Below, piece after piece: positions 10,881 to 22,750 of a stretch of 64,000 nucleotides of DNA (the stretch's first letter is position 1; each line of letters starts with the position of its first letter). Origin of the DNA: Morinoia aosen (taxonomy: Eukaryota; Arthropoda; Malacostraca; Amphipoda; Talitridae); contig CM059576.1 in NCBI GenBank assembly GCA_030386875.1, positions 18,356,058-18,420,057 on the forward strand. Reading direction: 5' to 3'. The translations under genes were made by a program, and so were the position numbers. The notes below the pieces were generated by a model. The model was not told the origin of the DNA, did no database searches, and worked only from the letters and a program-made list of their open reading frames with translations.

Positions 10881-12874
10881 GATAAATGTGAAGGAGAGGA
10901 CCATAATTGATTTTCACTTTTTGGTGCCTTAACATAGCTAATTAGACGAAAATAAACAATTTTTCTTCTATACACTTTCCGTTGCAAAGAGTTTTTAATG
11001 AGTTATAGCAGTAAATTACTTACCGAAACTCTAGTGTTTGAAGCGGAAAGAAATTGATCGGAGGGGCTGACTTCAATGGACTCTTCCTTCCGACGAGCTT
11101 GAATGATCAAGCGCATTCCAGCCATCAAAGATGAAAATGAACATACCACCATAACTTGTTGTTTTTGGGGGATAAAACTTGATTGTGTTATAAACTAAAA
11201 GATCCTAGGGTTGATGGTAAGGAGATGCAACTAACCAATTTTCCGAGTTTTGTTGCCTATTTCATGGGAATTACATCAAAATAAGCAAATTTTATTTTAT
11301 GCACTTTTTGGAGCAAATGAGTTTTTAACGAGTTATAGCAGTATATTAATTTTCATTTTTGATGACTGGAATGCGCTTGAAAAAACGGCTACTAATCGAT
11401 TTCTGAATTTTTTTGCTTGAATGGTGGTAATAACATCAAAATGAACTACTTTCCTTCTATAAACTTTTTGCTGTAAATGAGTTTTTTACGAGTTATAGCA
11501 GTAAGTTTACTTTCATGTTCCATAGCAGTTCCAGTTGAGCTGTTAGAGTACGTTAAGGTATTTAGTAATTCATTATGGACAATATTGAATTTAATGTTGT
11601 CAACGATTTAAATAATTTAGTTCACTCATATGGGTAATATGGTACAATTGAAGACGTTTTACAGGAATGACATTGTGCTTGCAAATGCTTAGTTTTCAAG
11701 ATATTTAACTTGGAAGTTATGGGAACGCCGTTTATAAAATTGAACAAACTGACACGTAAATAAGCAGACATACAGTTTTGACGTAGTGATAAGTGAGATT
11801 AGGTTAGGTAAAGTTGGGTTAGTTAAATAAACTAACATAAGCCTTATATAACTTAACTGAGCCATATCGAGGCCGATGACTCCTGCCAAAAAACTTGACG
11901 TGGTCCTCATCCGCGAAACGTCAGAAGAGCCATATCAAAACTGCTAGCAATACTATTTTTACCTGGACAATATTTACGCTTTATCTAGAAAACCAAGCAT
12001 TTGCAAGCACAATGTCATTCGTGTATAACGTCTTTAAATGTCTCCAATTACCTATCTTGCAACAAAATTATCAGTATTGTTGGCAACATTATATTCAATA
12101 TTGACCTTTATTATTAGGCAACCTCGCAGAGCATGAACCCACTTTTAGGATCTTTAGTTAATAACACAATAAAGCTTATCACCCAAAAACAATGAGTCAA
12201 AGCGGTATGTTCATTTATGTCTTTGATGGCTGGAATGCGCTCAATCATTCGAGCATGTTGGAAGGAAGAGTCCATTACAGTCTTCCCCTCAATTTCTTCA
12301 CGCTTCAAACACTAGAGTTGCGGTGAGTGATTCACCACTATAACTCGTTAAATACTCATTGGCTCCAAGAAGTGCATAGATGAAAAGTGGTTTATTTCAA
12401 TGAAATTTTGAAAATCAATTAGTTGCATCTCCTTAACATTCATTAACCAATCCTAGAAGTGGGTTCAGGCTCTGCAGGCTGTGCAAGATTGGCTAATAAT
12501 AAACTACTAAGTACCCAAATGTACTCTCAACAGCTCAAGCGCACAACGGTTTCTGCTGTTTGGAACACAAAACTAAACCTACCGCTATGACTTGTAAAAT
12601 ACTCATTTGCCGCAAAAGGTGTATAAAAGAAAAGTAGTTTATTTTGATGTTATTACCATGATTAAAGCAACAAAAATTCAAAAATCAATTAGTAGCCATT
12701 ATTCGAGCGCATTCCAGTCATCAAAGATACAAATTAACACACCGCTATAACTCATTAAATATTCATTCGCAACGGAAAGTGCATAGGAGAATAATTGTTT
12801 ATTTTGATCCAATTAATTAGGTTTAGGCAGTGAAAACTGGAAAATCAATTATGGTCCTTTCCTTCACATATTCC
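10881..12874. mobile_element. Outer foldback element 1
   Basis: Long inverted-repeat element. The left terminus (AAATGTGAAGGAGAGGACC) and the right terminus near 12845-12874 are inverted copies running on into ATAATTGATTTTC. Flanking 8-mers ATATTTTT (10873-10880) and ATATTTTC (12875-12882) match at 7 of 8 positions and suggest an 8-bp duplication. The arms are built of diverged ~160-bp modules carrying the core CGAGTTATAGCAGTA, inverted between left and right arms. Another palindromic element (11577-12106) is inserted near the centre. No transposase is present; the superfamily is undetermined. Confidence 0.65.
11577..12106. mobile_element. Inner foldback element 1
   Basis: A 530-bp palindromic element with inverted ends GGACAATATTGAATTTA and, on the other strand at the right, GGTCAATATTGAATATA. 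Flanking 8-mers TTCATTAT (11569-11576) and TTTATTAT (12107-12114) match at 7 of 8. The arms share the stretch around ATGACATTGTGCTTGCAAATG with each other and, diverged, with inner element 2. Removing it rejoins the module sequence of the host foldback element. Short frames inside are not convincing genes. Confidence 0.7.
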
Positions 12875-13067
12875 ATATTTTCCATTTCTACAATTAAGTC
12901 AAGCCATACAACATGCAAAGTACACCAAGGATGGCTGGGTTCAAGGAAATCAAACAATTTTTTGTATAAAACTTAAAAAATTAAAAAAAAATACTTCAAG
13001 AGCATCAGGAGCAAAATGAGCTTGGAGGTATTTACATGTTTAGAACATTCGAATGGATGTTCAGAGC

Positions 13068-13812
13068 CCTAAAATTATTGAAAAATACCCATATCCTTCC
13101 AATCCCCTCACAGGGAAATTTCTAAAAGATCTTATTTCTCAGCCAATAGTGTACATAGAGACAATTAGTTTTTCAATGAACTGATTCGATTCACAATGAA
13201 CTGATCTACAAAATTGTAATCCAGTTTTTTGCTATTGCTCCAAAAAAAATTTAAGAAGTTTTTCATTTTTTTCAACAAAATATACTACTTTTAAGATATT
13301 ATTTTGCAACAAATTTTCTAATAAACTTTTTAAAAAATACATAGGTTTTTAGTATTTACCTTGATCTTTACAATGCAAAAAAGATCTCCATAAGTAAAAA
13401 ACTGAAGAAATAATTAAAAACCGGAATGCTTTTTCCTCATAACAAGTTTTTTTCAGCTGTGCGGCTCAATTTCTCCTACAGTTTTTCACTTTTGGAAGAG
13501 ATCTTTTTTGCACCATGGAAATCAATGTTAGTACTATAAATGCTAAGTTTTATATCTTGAAAATTTTAATTCTAAATTTTTTTACTGTCCATAGAAATAA
13601 AATTATAATGTCTTTAATATTCATATGGGTATAAATTTTTTTTTTTTTGCAAATCAAAAAAACTGCACTTAGTTTGGATAGATGTTTGCATTGTGAATCT
13701 AACAAAAAAAATGTTTGTCTCTATGTACAATATTGTCTGAGAAATTGAAATTTAAGAGAAAATTGTTAGCGGGGGGAGGGGGCTATGGGTGAATTTAAAA
13801 AAAATTTTGGAC
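13068..13812. mobile_element. Palindromic MITE
   Basis: About 745 bp of imperfect palindrome. The left arm near 13136-13160 (CTCAGCCAATAGTGTACATA) has its inverted partner near 13715-13745, and the pairing continues inward (AAAAGATCTC near 13380-13395 against GAGATCTTTT near 13497-13510) and outward to CCCTAAAATT. Target duplication and exact ends are unclear. No coding capacity. Confidence 0.6.
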
Positions 13813-14283
13813 TACAACTGTACTTAGTAAATCTGAAGGATATGACAGTTATCAATTTTCCACTTTTTGGTGCCTGAACCTGATTATTTGAATCAAAATA
13901 AACAAGTTTTCTTCTATGCACTTTCAGTCTGAAATGAGTATTTTACGAGTTATAGCGGTAGATTTAGTTTCGTCTTTGATGACGAATGTGTTCAAATAAA
14001 CAGCTCCTCATCGATTTTTGAATTTTTGCTGCTTGAATCATGGTAATAACATCGAAATAAACAACTTTTCCCCCATACACTTTTTTCGTCAAATGAGTAT
14101 TTAACGAGGTATAGCAGTAGGTTTGGTTTTGTCTTTGATGACGATCGCTCTGGAAGCGAGTGTGCATTGCAGCGTTGCTCTCCAACGTGCTCCTTGAATT
14201 ACTTGCTGCTTCAGACACTGGAGTTGCGCTAAGTCATTTACCGCTATAACTAATAAAATACGGTCAATGTGAAGTTTAATGCA

Positions 14284-15204
14284 TACATACATACATATAC
14301 CGGGCTTATCCTCCCTATGGGAGGGTAGCCGACAGCAGGCCACAATCACCACACTTAGTCACTAGGAGGCGAGAGAGGCAGCACTGGCCACACCTGAACT
14401 GCCAGGATCAGCAGCAGCCCCAGCACAACCACCTTCCAGTCAGGCCCGACAGCCATAGCTGGTTTACCCCGACCGCTTCATTGAGTGCAGCCCCTCCCCC
14501 CGCACATGACAGGTCAACCCCAACACACGCGGGCAGCTTCCAGTAACGCGACCAAAAAATAAAATTACCTTCTTATGCACTGCCCCCACTCACTTCTGTC
14601 CGCAGCCATTCCTCTCGCCACGTCCACAGTCAGACCCCTCTCATACAAAGCACGTCTCACTCCATCCATCCAACTCATCCGTGGTCTACCTCGCGTACGA
14701 AGACCCCTCACTTCCGACATATATATCTTTTTCACCAGCCGCTCAACATTCATTCTTTCAACATGCCCAAACCATCCAAGCACTCTTTCATCCACTCGCC
14801 TGCTCAACTTTTTGATAACACCCGTCTGCCTCCTAACCAATTCATTCCTGATCCTATCTCTTCTAGTTACTCCATACATGCTCCTCAAACACTTCATCTC
14901 AAACACATCCAACTTCCTCCTCTCAGCTGCTCTCAACCCCCAGGACTCTGCTCCATACAACACAACTGGCACAATTAAACTTTCATACAATCCCCTCTTA
15001 GCATTCATACTCAAACTCCTGCATTCAAAAACTTTCCTCATTGCACCCAATGTCTTACAACCTTCACTCACTCGATGCCTCACTTCTACTTCCATACTAT
15101 CCTTAACAGTCACATCCGACCTGAGGTACCTAAAATGCTCTACCTCCTCTAAAACTTCCCATTCAACCTCACATCCAAAGTTCCAAACACTCCACCTCTT
15201 GAAC
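14284..15204 (-). mobile_element. 5'-truncated RTE-like non-LTR element, copy 2
   Basis: A 921-bp minus-strand copy of the element at 5798-6730, inserted in the left arm of inner foldback element 2. The perfect 12-bp duplication AAGTTTAATGCA lies at 14272-14283 and 15205-15216. The 3' end is a (GTAT)n tail at 14284-14300. Its 5' end lies within about 11 bp of the truncation point of copy 1. Confidence 0.85.
14565..15204 (-). CDS. C-terminal fragment of RTE-like reverse transcriptase, copy 2
   Basis: About 210 residues, nearly identical to the fragment at 5820-6446, with the same LLYGAESW, LGWFGHVERM and RGRPRMSW motifs and an unbroken frame to TAA. Differences from copy 1 are scattered amino acid changes only. 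The open frame runs a few codons upstream into foldback sequence, which is chance. There is no polymerase active site or endonuclease, so it is a dead fragment by function. The retained frame may reflect recent insertion. Confidence 0.75.
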
Positions 15205-16011
15205 AAGTTTAATGCAATCACGGAAATTAATAATTATATTCCGAACAATCACTAAAGGAACCCATTTAAGAACGTTTTACATGAATGACATTCTGCTCGC
15301 TGATGCTTTATTTTTGAATTATTGAACTTTGAAGTTGGCTTTTCCGCTCCAAAGGAAGCAAGCATAATTTAATTAAAAACGGAAGCTAACCCCCTATTAC
15401 AAACGTAAAGAGGTTGGGTCGTGAGGGGGAGGCTCAGTTCTTCTAGTGAAAATTATAAATAAAGCTTCTAGCCCACCCATTAGGGTGACGACCGCAACCT
15501 TGTTTACATTGGGTCTAAAATGGCGATCACCATGGGCGCCGCCATCTTGGACCCGATGTCAACAAGATTGCGGTCGTCACCCTAATGGGTGGGTTGGAAG
15601 CTTTATTTATAATTTTCACTAGAAGAACTGTGCCTCCTCCTCACGACATAACCTCTTTACGTTTGTAATAGCTCTCGTTATTAATTAAATTCCGTTTCAC
15701 GCGCTCGCTTCCTTTGGCGCAAAGACCAACTTCAAAGTTCAATTATTCAAAAATAACGCATCAGCAAGCAGAATGTCATTCATGTAAAACGTTCTTAAAT
15801 GGGTTCCTTTAGTGATTCCTAAGATCGGAATTCTTATTTTCCGTGATTGCATTAAACTTCACATTGACCTAAAATACTCATTTCAGACGGAAAGTGGATA
15901 GCAGAAAACTTGTTTATTTCGATCTAATCAACTATACTTAAGCATCGAAATTCACAAAATCAATAACTGTCATATCCTTCAGATTTACCGTCTATTTGAA
16001 CGTTATAAAAT

Positions 16012-16886
16012 TGCGTGGACCATGAAATATTACTCTCGATACTACACTGTTATGGCATTCGAGGGATCGCCCATGATTGGTTCAGATCATACCTAACAAA
16101 TCGGAATATGTCTTCATTGACGACGCAGAATCAGACCCACAGACAATTAGCCATGGAGTTCCACAAGGATCTGTTCTTGGGCCTCTGATGTTTCTGATTT
16201 TTATCAATGATATTGTAAAATCTACATCATTCTTCAAATTCATACTTTTTGCCCATGACAGTACCCTTTCTGCAGTCCTTCCGAACCAAAATCCTGCTAT
16301 GATTGTGGAGAGTATATATACTGAACTTCACAAAGTTTCATCGTGGCTCAAAGCTAATAAAATAAGCCTTAATATTGATAAAAAAAAAAATTATATTACA
16401 TTCTCATTCAACAAAGATGTACCTCTCCCATGCATTAAAGTCGGCGAAGGTGAAATCAAAGAAACCAACTCATGTAAGTTTCTGGGCATAATAATAGATA
16501 AACATCTGACCTTCAAAGATCACAACACTCATATTAGTTCTAAATTATCAAAATCCAATGGAATCCTAAATAAAGTTAAAAATTTTCTGCCTGAAACAGC
16601 TATACAAATGCTCTACCAAACGCTCATTTCTCCATACTTGCAATACGGAATAGAAGCATGGCACGGAACTGATAAAAATAAAACCAACAAAATTTTTACT
16701 CTGCAGAGAAGAGCTGTCAGAGCGGTAAAGAACCTAGAATATAATGCTCACACAAATGATTCTTTCAAAAGTTTACCAATAAGGCCTACTTGAACTTTCG
16801 GATCTCTACAAAATCTCCATCTGTAATTTTATTTACAAAACATGAAGAAATGATGGCAATAATAGCCTAAGACAATTATTGACTGC
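16012..16886 (+). pseudogene. Non-LTR reverse transcriptase fragment, N-terminal part (split by E1)
   Basis: Palm and thumb of a non-LTR reverse transcriptase. The frame starting at 16012 gives a CVDHEIL motif and a WFRSYL stretch. A frameshift near 16090 moves to the frame with SHGVPQGSVLGP and then LFAHDS where an active enzyme has F/YADD, so the first catalytic Asp position is preserved poorly (A-H-D). Another frameshift near 16785 precedes LELSDLYKIS. The coding sequence stops at the 14-bp target duplication (16873-16886) of I-like element E1 and resumes at 24853. The upstream part is missing where the foldback element ends. Clade not determined; the C-terminal style recalls CR1/Rex/Jockey-type proteins. 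Confidence 0.75.
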
Positions 16887-19051
16887 TTCTTCTTCTTTAT
16901 CGATGATCCGGAGGGATCTTGAAAGTCGTTGGACTTCTGCAGCAGAAATCCGTGCAACCTGACAGCTTGTACTTCGGCAGCATAAGCAGGGTCAAGCAAA
17001 TCCCCGATACTGCAGCACTTTTCTCTTGAGTCCTCAATATCGTTGGGCCTCTCGAGCTGTCGTCTGCAGAGGCTGACAGCTTATTGTTTCAAGATCATTT
17101 CATTATACACAGACATAACACAGTCAAATTAAAAATTTTATAGAAGCTTACATCTATTGGTAGCACCAAGGAAGTTCACCAAGGAGTGGAGAATTATAAA
17201 TTGTACATGGGATTGATAATCACCAAATCCTAAGACATTTTTCAGATTCAATTGAAGATTAAATTTTACAAAGGGAAGACATAAGTGTAATCTGGCAGCC
17301 TCATATTGTGAACAGCTGAGCAAAAAGTGCTCAATGGTCTCTGGAACACCACACTCGGGGCAGAGAGGGCTTTGACACAGGTTAAATCTACTCAAATGAG
17401 AAAGAACACCAACATGACCAATTCTGAATCGGCTAATAATACACTGAAATTTTCGTGACATGGCACCACCCAATCTAAACTTTGGTCTGCTACACAATTC
17501 ATACATAAATCTTCCCTTCCCGGATCCCCTCACTTGATTTCCCCAATACTCGCTCCAGTAGTCCAACATTTTGTTTTTCAGTTTGCTAACCTGCTCCTCA
17601 TAATTAAGATGAGTGAGTACTGACTTAGAATTTTGATGACCCATTTTTGCGCACTGGTCTGCTATCTCATTTCCCATTATGCCTGAATGTGCAGGGATCC
17701 ATTGTAACTGAATCTTGTTATTCAACTGCGCAACAATCTTTTGAATTCTTCTACTAAAAATCTCATATGTGGGGTTATTCAAGTTTAATATAATATCCAG
17801 GGAACTTTTAGAATCAACAAAAATGACCACATTATAATTTGACAAGTTATCAATGGTATAATTTACAGCCTGTAAAATTGCAAATAGTTCTGCTCCCACA
17901 ATTGAGTGACCCGGATTTAGGAGCCAAGAAGTACATATTTTTAGATGTGGAACATAAATAGCAGCAGATGCTGATCCTGATTGTAGCTTGGATCCATCTG
18001 TGAAAATTCTATAAGAGTTACAAAATTTAGATGTTACATATTCTTCAAATTTTTGATTTACTTCAGGTGCAGTGAGAGATTTAAGATTAGGAAATTCAAC
18101 ACACACATTAGATGAGATCTCAATACATGGAGAAGTGCAATGTTCTATTTGGGATCCTGGAGGAGAAAAGTTAAACTGAATCTTGTTCATTATTTCTATA
18201 CGTTTTACTGCAAGCTCACTTTTTGGTGTAGATCTAAATAGCTCAATTTTAGCTGGAACCTCATTGGGCTCAGCATCCAAGAAACTGCACCTCAGACACC
18301 ACTTCAGAAACAGGAAATCAAGGTACAATCTCAGAGGCATAATGAACGCTTCAGCTTCCAATGAAGAAACTGGAGATGTTTTCCGTGCACCCAAAATAGA
18401 TCGCAGAGCTGAGTTTTGAATCACATTAAATAATTTCATACTGCTTTCAGGTAGCTTTGTCAAGATTACATGTCCATACGTGAGTTTACTTCTAATGAAT
18501 GATATATATACTTGACGGAACAGTTTCTGAGAGGATCCCCACGAGATGCTGGACAAAGCTTTGAGCACCAGCATACGTTTTTGACACTCTATTTTAATAT
18601 TTTGTAAATGTGGTAAGAAAGTAAGTTTTGGGGAATCTAGTGTTATTCCAAGTACACGCTGTTTATGAGTTATGTTTACTGTTTTAGAATTTAATTGTAG
18701 ATTTATTAATGGTACATACTTTTTACGTGTAAAGATTTGGTACTTTGTTTTATCCACATTTATGGCTAGTTTCCACTTACTCAACCAGTGAGTCAGGCAA
18801 TTCAGGTAGCTCAGCATCATCCGCCGAATCTCAACTGGGGACCTCCCACTAGCAACTAAGGTCACATCGTCTGCTTATGAGATGCATTGGATGCCCTCCA
18901 TCTGAGGCAAATCAGGGAGCATCACATTAAACAGCAGGAGGCTCAGGACTGCACCTTGGGGCAAACCACAACAAAGAATCTTATCAGATGAGACAGCATC
19001 TGCCACCCTGACCCTAACACGTCTATTGCTCAAGTATGATCTTAACCATAA

Positions 19052-19596
19052 GGGTAGCTGCACACCAAAAGACGGCAAGAGACAAAGCAAGCGAAAGAGA
19101 AAGATGTTTGGCGAGATCTACCTCACACCAAAAGATAGCCAGTTTGCTCCTGAATGTCATGGAGAGAGGTTTATAACAAAAATAAGCGGAACTAGCATGT
19201 GTTTGTAACGTTGAGTATCATTCATACTTTGTCCCATTGCTTTGAAACATGTTATTTGTCATTGTGCTTTGGATTTTTTGACTTCCAAAGGCACAGTACA
19301 GCATAAACTTTGGATATAAGGAGTTCAGTCTTTGCTGGAGAAATCGTGTAGCGCACCTCTCCCTTCGACATCTCGCCGCGCACTGCCAGACGCAGCGCTG
19401 CCACTGCCAGAGGCTTCTCACTGGAGCTTTCAAGCGTGAAACCATCTTCAAGTCGATTTCTCGCTGCAGCCAATCTTCAATCTTTCTCACTCGCTCGCTA
19501 GCTTGCTTGTGGTGTGCGCACTCCCATAGGAATACATGTTTATCGATTCAAGCTTGCTCGCTTTCTCGCCTCAAATCTTTTGGTGTGCAGCTACCC
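19052..19596. mobile_element. MITE with TAA duplication (PIF/Harbinger-like)
   Basis: A 545-bp insertion in E1 ORF2 with ends GGGTAGCTGCACACCAAAAG and an inverted match ending at 19596, flanked by TAA at 19049-19051 and 19597-19599. Removing it and one TAA rejoins the E1 reading frame. A 3-bp TAA/TTA duplication is the PIF/Harbinger hallmark. Subterminal GCGAG-rich motifs are also inverted. It has no transposase. Confidence 0.8.
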
Positions 19597-20339
19597 TAAG
19601 ACAGTGCGTATGTCACATCCAATGTTTATTAGCTTGTGCAAAAGTCCAGCGTGCCATACAATATCATAATCATTTTCCAAATCAATATAGACAATCAAAC
19701 AATACATTTTCTTTGACCAAGATTGTGAGATACAGTTTTTAATTAGAGCTAGGGCATCATACGTAGATCTCTTCCTGTGGAACCCTGTTTGATAGCAAGA
19801 GAAGACCTTGTTTTTTTCTAAAAAGTAATCAAGTCTATGTTTGACAATTTGTTCCATGATTTTTGAGAGACATGAGAGCAATGTGATAGGTCGATACCCA
19901 TTGGGAACTGAATGATCTCGTTTGGGTTTCTTTATCGGACATATAATTCCCAACTTCCATGCTTCTGGGAAGCAACCACTCGAGTAACTCTTGTTAAACA
20001 AATAGATAATATGTTCCAGGAATGACTGTGGTGCCTGACTGAGGAAAGCATAAGGAATTTCATCAAAACCAGGGCTAGCATTCTTGACATGTTTTAAGCT
20101 TCTCTGTAGTTCATGCATTGCTATTTGAGAATTAAGGTCTGTATATCTACCTGCCCTGCTGATAGGTTAGAAATGGTATTTTCAATTGTCTTTGAAAATT
20201 TATCACCTAATTTTATCTTGTGTCTACAAAAATGAGCCAGTAATAATTCAGCTTTGTCTGCTGTGCTATCTGCTATATCACCTACAGTTGGATTTGAACT
20301 GACAGAGCTACCTTTCATTGATCGTATCAACCTCCAGAC

Positions 20340-21615
20340 CAGGGTTGCCAGATCGTCTAACCTAAATTTCCCTGTTTTAGTCTCAAAATTTCCCTTTTTC
20401 GACTAAAAATTTCCCTGTTTTGTAGATTCTTTAAACATACATACGTACATACATAGAATCATATTCCTTTTATAGAGTATACCTATTTCAGTGAATAGCT
20501 CTTTTATTTTTCCATGCAAACATGTTGTAGCACTAATGAGTGGAATGATAGTCGAAAATGGATCTTTAACAACATATTTTTTAACAACCCTTGCCACCAA
20601 TGCCAAATACTTTGTACATCTTTTATATGTTTATTAATCCGTTCTCAGATAAAAATAATGATTCTTCAAGAGCTCATAAATAATATCACTCACTTCGCCT
20701 CTTAAAACATTCTTCACAATTGCAATACACTTAGTCCTACCACATTTGAAGCCTTTCGCAGTCTCCGAATCAGGACAAGCTGCTTTCACAACTGGGACTA
20801 AATGTTCAACAATAGAATGCGAAAGATTATGCTCATGTAAAAATGCAACAAGTCTAATTTCACCTTCTTCTACTTGTGTATTTTTTCTTCGTTTACTGCC
20901 GTTCTACGTATCCAAATAACTTCTTGTTGTTTTTTTCTAATTTCTACATTTTTTGTATTTGTTATTTCCGCATGGTTTTCAATCTCTGATCTGCCAGCTT
21001 TTCCATCTATTTACATCACCAAATTTACATTGAAAATATTCTGCTCCTTTTTAATTTCTACTGAGCCACCCTTTGAGTTTCATTTCAGTTACCCACAACT
21101 CTAGGTACTGTTGAGTATGAATTAAACGTTAACGTCTTACTTTTTATTGTGGGGTTTCATTCCACTGCTTTACTTATTATGTTAATTCACTTCAAAAATT
21201 TCAGTAATGCTGAAGCGCGTCTCTTCAATTTCCTCTCGCTACAATCATTACAATGACTAATGCAACTGTGATGATTGGGATCTGTGACTCCGTGAAGCGT
21301 GAACCGCGTGAAGTTGAACTGGCGCTGAGCGGTTGCGATGCATTGGCGCCTCTGATTGCTCCTAGTCAGTATGTACGCGTACAATACGTGTATCAAAGTT
21401 CGAACATGTCCGACAAGTGTTAAAAACTATAAATACTGAGTAGCTTAGCACAAAATGCTAAGTAGCTAATCACTTACTTATAATTTTACATGAAAATGAA
21501 GCCGCACAGCAAAATTTCCCTGTTTTCTTACGTTTTTCGAAGTTTTTTCCCTTTTTCCCTTTGGGACCCATAATTTCCCTAAAGCAGGGAAATTTCCCTG
21601 CATCTGGCAACCCTG
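20340..21615 (-). mobile_element. hAT DNA transposon, decayed
   Basis: A 1276-bp insertion in E1 ORF2. Termini are CAGGGTTGCCAGAT and its inverse ATCTGGCAACCCTG, with a perfect 8-bp duplication CTCCAGAC at 20332-20339 and 21616-21623, all characteristic of hAT elements. Subterminal AATTTCCCTG motifs recur in inverted and direct order. Strand is given for the transposase remnant it carries. Confidence 0.92.
20420..20875 (-). pseudogene. hAT transposase remnant
   Basis: One minus-strand frame from 20875 to ~20420 resembles a hAT transposase of the SCAND3/ZMYM-like group. It has an LHEHNLSHSIVEHLVP stretch, then GRTKCIAIVKNVL, then LRTD followed by two stop codons (the first at 20634-20636) where family members have DEST, then LALVARVV and a KDPF motif. 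The N-terminal BED-like zinc finger part upstream is unrecognisable and the C-terminal dimerisation domain is missing. Inactive. Family assignment is from remembered motif order. Confidence 0.65.
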
Positions 21616-22750
21616 CTCCAGACATTACCAACACCGGTGTTTGAGTCCAGAGTGTTTACATAACTTGTTCAACTTTGGATTTTCTTTTGCTTAATGATTT
21701 CTTTGGCATTCCTTTCATAATCCTTGTACAGATGCAAATTTTCTGCAGTGGGATGTTTTGATAATTTGTTTCGAGCTTTCCTCCGCTTTGCTACAGCCAA
21801 AGCACATTCCCCATCTCACCATGGTGTTTTCCTCCTAACTCCCCAAGCCGATGAGGATTTGGGGATATATTTGCTAGCTGCGTCCTGGAGCCCTTTTGTT
21901 AATGCTGTGTTCAAATCATCAACTGAGGAGTGAGCTATCTGATTTGTAGATATTTGTGATAATTCTTCCTTAAAGCCAGCCCAATTTGCATTTTTTAAAA
22001 TCCATCTACGCAAATGGTTATCATATTTTTTAACTACTGTGCCAAAAGTACATTCAATTGGATAATGATCACTCCCAAGATCTGCACTTCTTTCAAGAAA
22101 CCAACATGCAAGAAGAGTTGGAGGGACAACACACAAATCTAATGTAGAACTTGTCCCCAAACGTGAGTCAATATAAGTGGGCAAGTCAGGAGGGTTAAGT
22201 ACTCCATGAGAATTCTCATCCAGAAGTCTACACAGGTTCCTTCCTGAAGCATTCAGTCGGTTTTTACAGTCCCACAAAGGTGCATGAGCATTCATGTCCC
22301 CAACGAATATAAACAATTCACTCATTTGAATATAATAATGATAAAACTCTTCAAAATCAATACACGCATTAGGATTATAAATATTACAGATATCAATATA
22401 TCCATAAGAAGAAAACACTTTAATTGATGCTATTTCTAATTTTCCATTCAAGAACTTATCCACATTATTCACAGAAAAGTTAATATCATTCCTGATCACA
22501 AAGCATAACCCACCTTTGGCCCTATTTTCTCTATGAGACCACACGCACTCGTAGCCTATGAATTTAGGCTCATTAGTTTTAATCCATGTTTCACATAAAC
22601 AAAGTATGTCAGGTTTTTTTCTGTTGAGATAGAGTTTCACTTCTGCTAATTTTGAAGATAATCCATTACAATTGAATTGGGACAAATAAAGGTTTTTTTC
22701 TGAGGCTCCACTTCTTTTGATCCTCTGATCACAAATTTTATAGTTATACA

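Larger units (their letters stand above)
14262..15869. mobile_element. Inner foldback element 2 (near-perfect palindrome)
   Basis: Two ~300-bp arms with very few mismatches meet around 15525-15545 (GCGATCACCATGGGCGCCGC). Termini are GGTCAATGTGAAG at 14262 and CTTCACATTGACC ending at 15869. The exact 8-bp duplication TAAAATAC lies at 14254-14261 and 15870-15877. Excising it restores the host foldback module, which confirms the boundaries. The left arm holds an RTE-like insertion (14284-15204); without that the element is about 675 bp. An 8-bp duplication occurs in hAT and P superfamilies, but no transposase is present to decide. Confidence 0.85.
13826..15989. mobile_element. Outer foldback element 2
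   Basis: Same family as 10881-12874. The terminus GTAAATCTGAAGGATATGAC at 13827 is repeated inverted near 15966-15988, and the arms carry the same CGAGTTATAGCGGTA modules at about 162-bp spacing (near 13932 and 14094). A second palindromic element (14262-15869) interrupts it. Flanking 8-mers agree at only 5 of 8 positions, so its own target duplication is not established. Confidence 0.6.

Noticed and set aside
15203-15869. Inverted repeat read as LTRs or as an assembly artefact
   Set aside because: It has transposon-like ends, an exact 8-bp duplication, mismatches between arms, and a nested insertion in only one arm.
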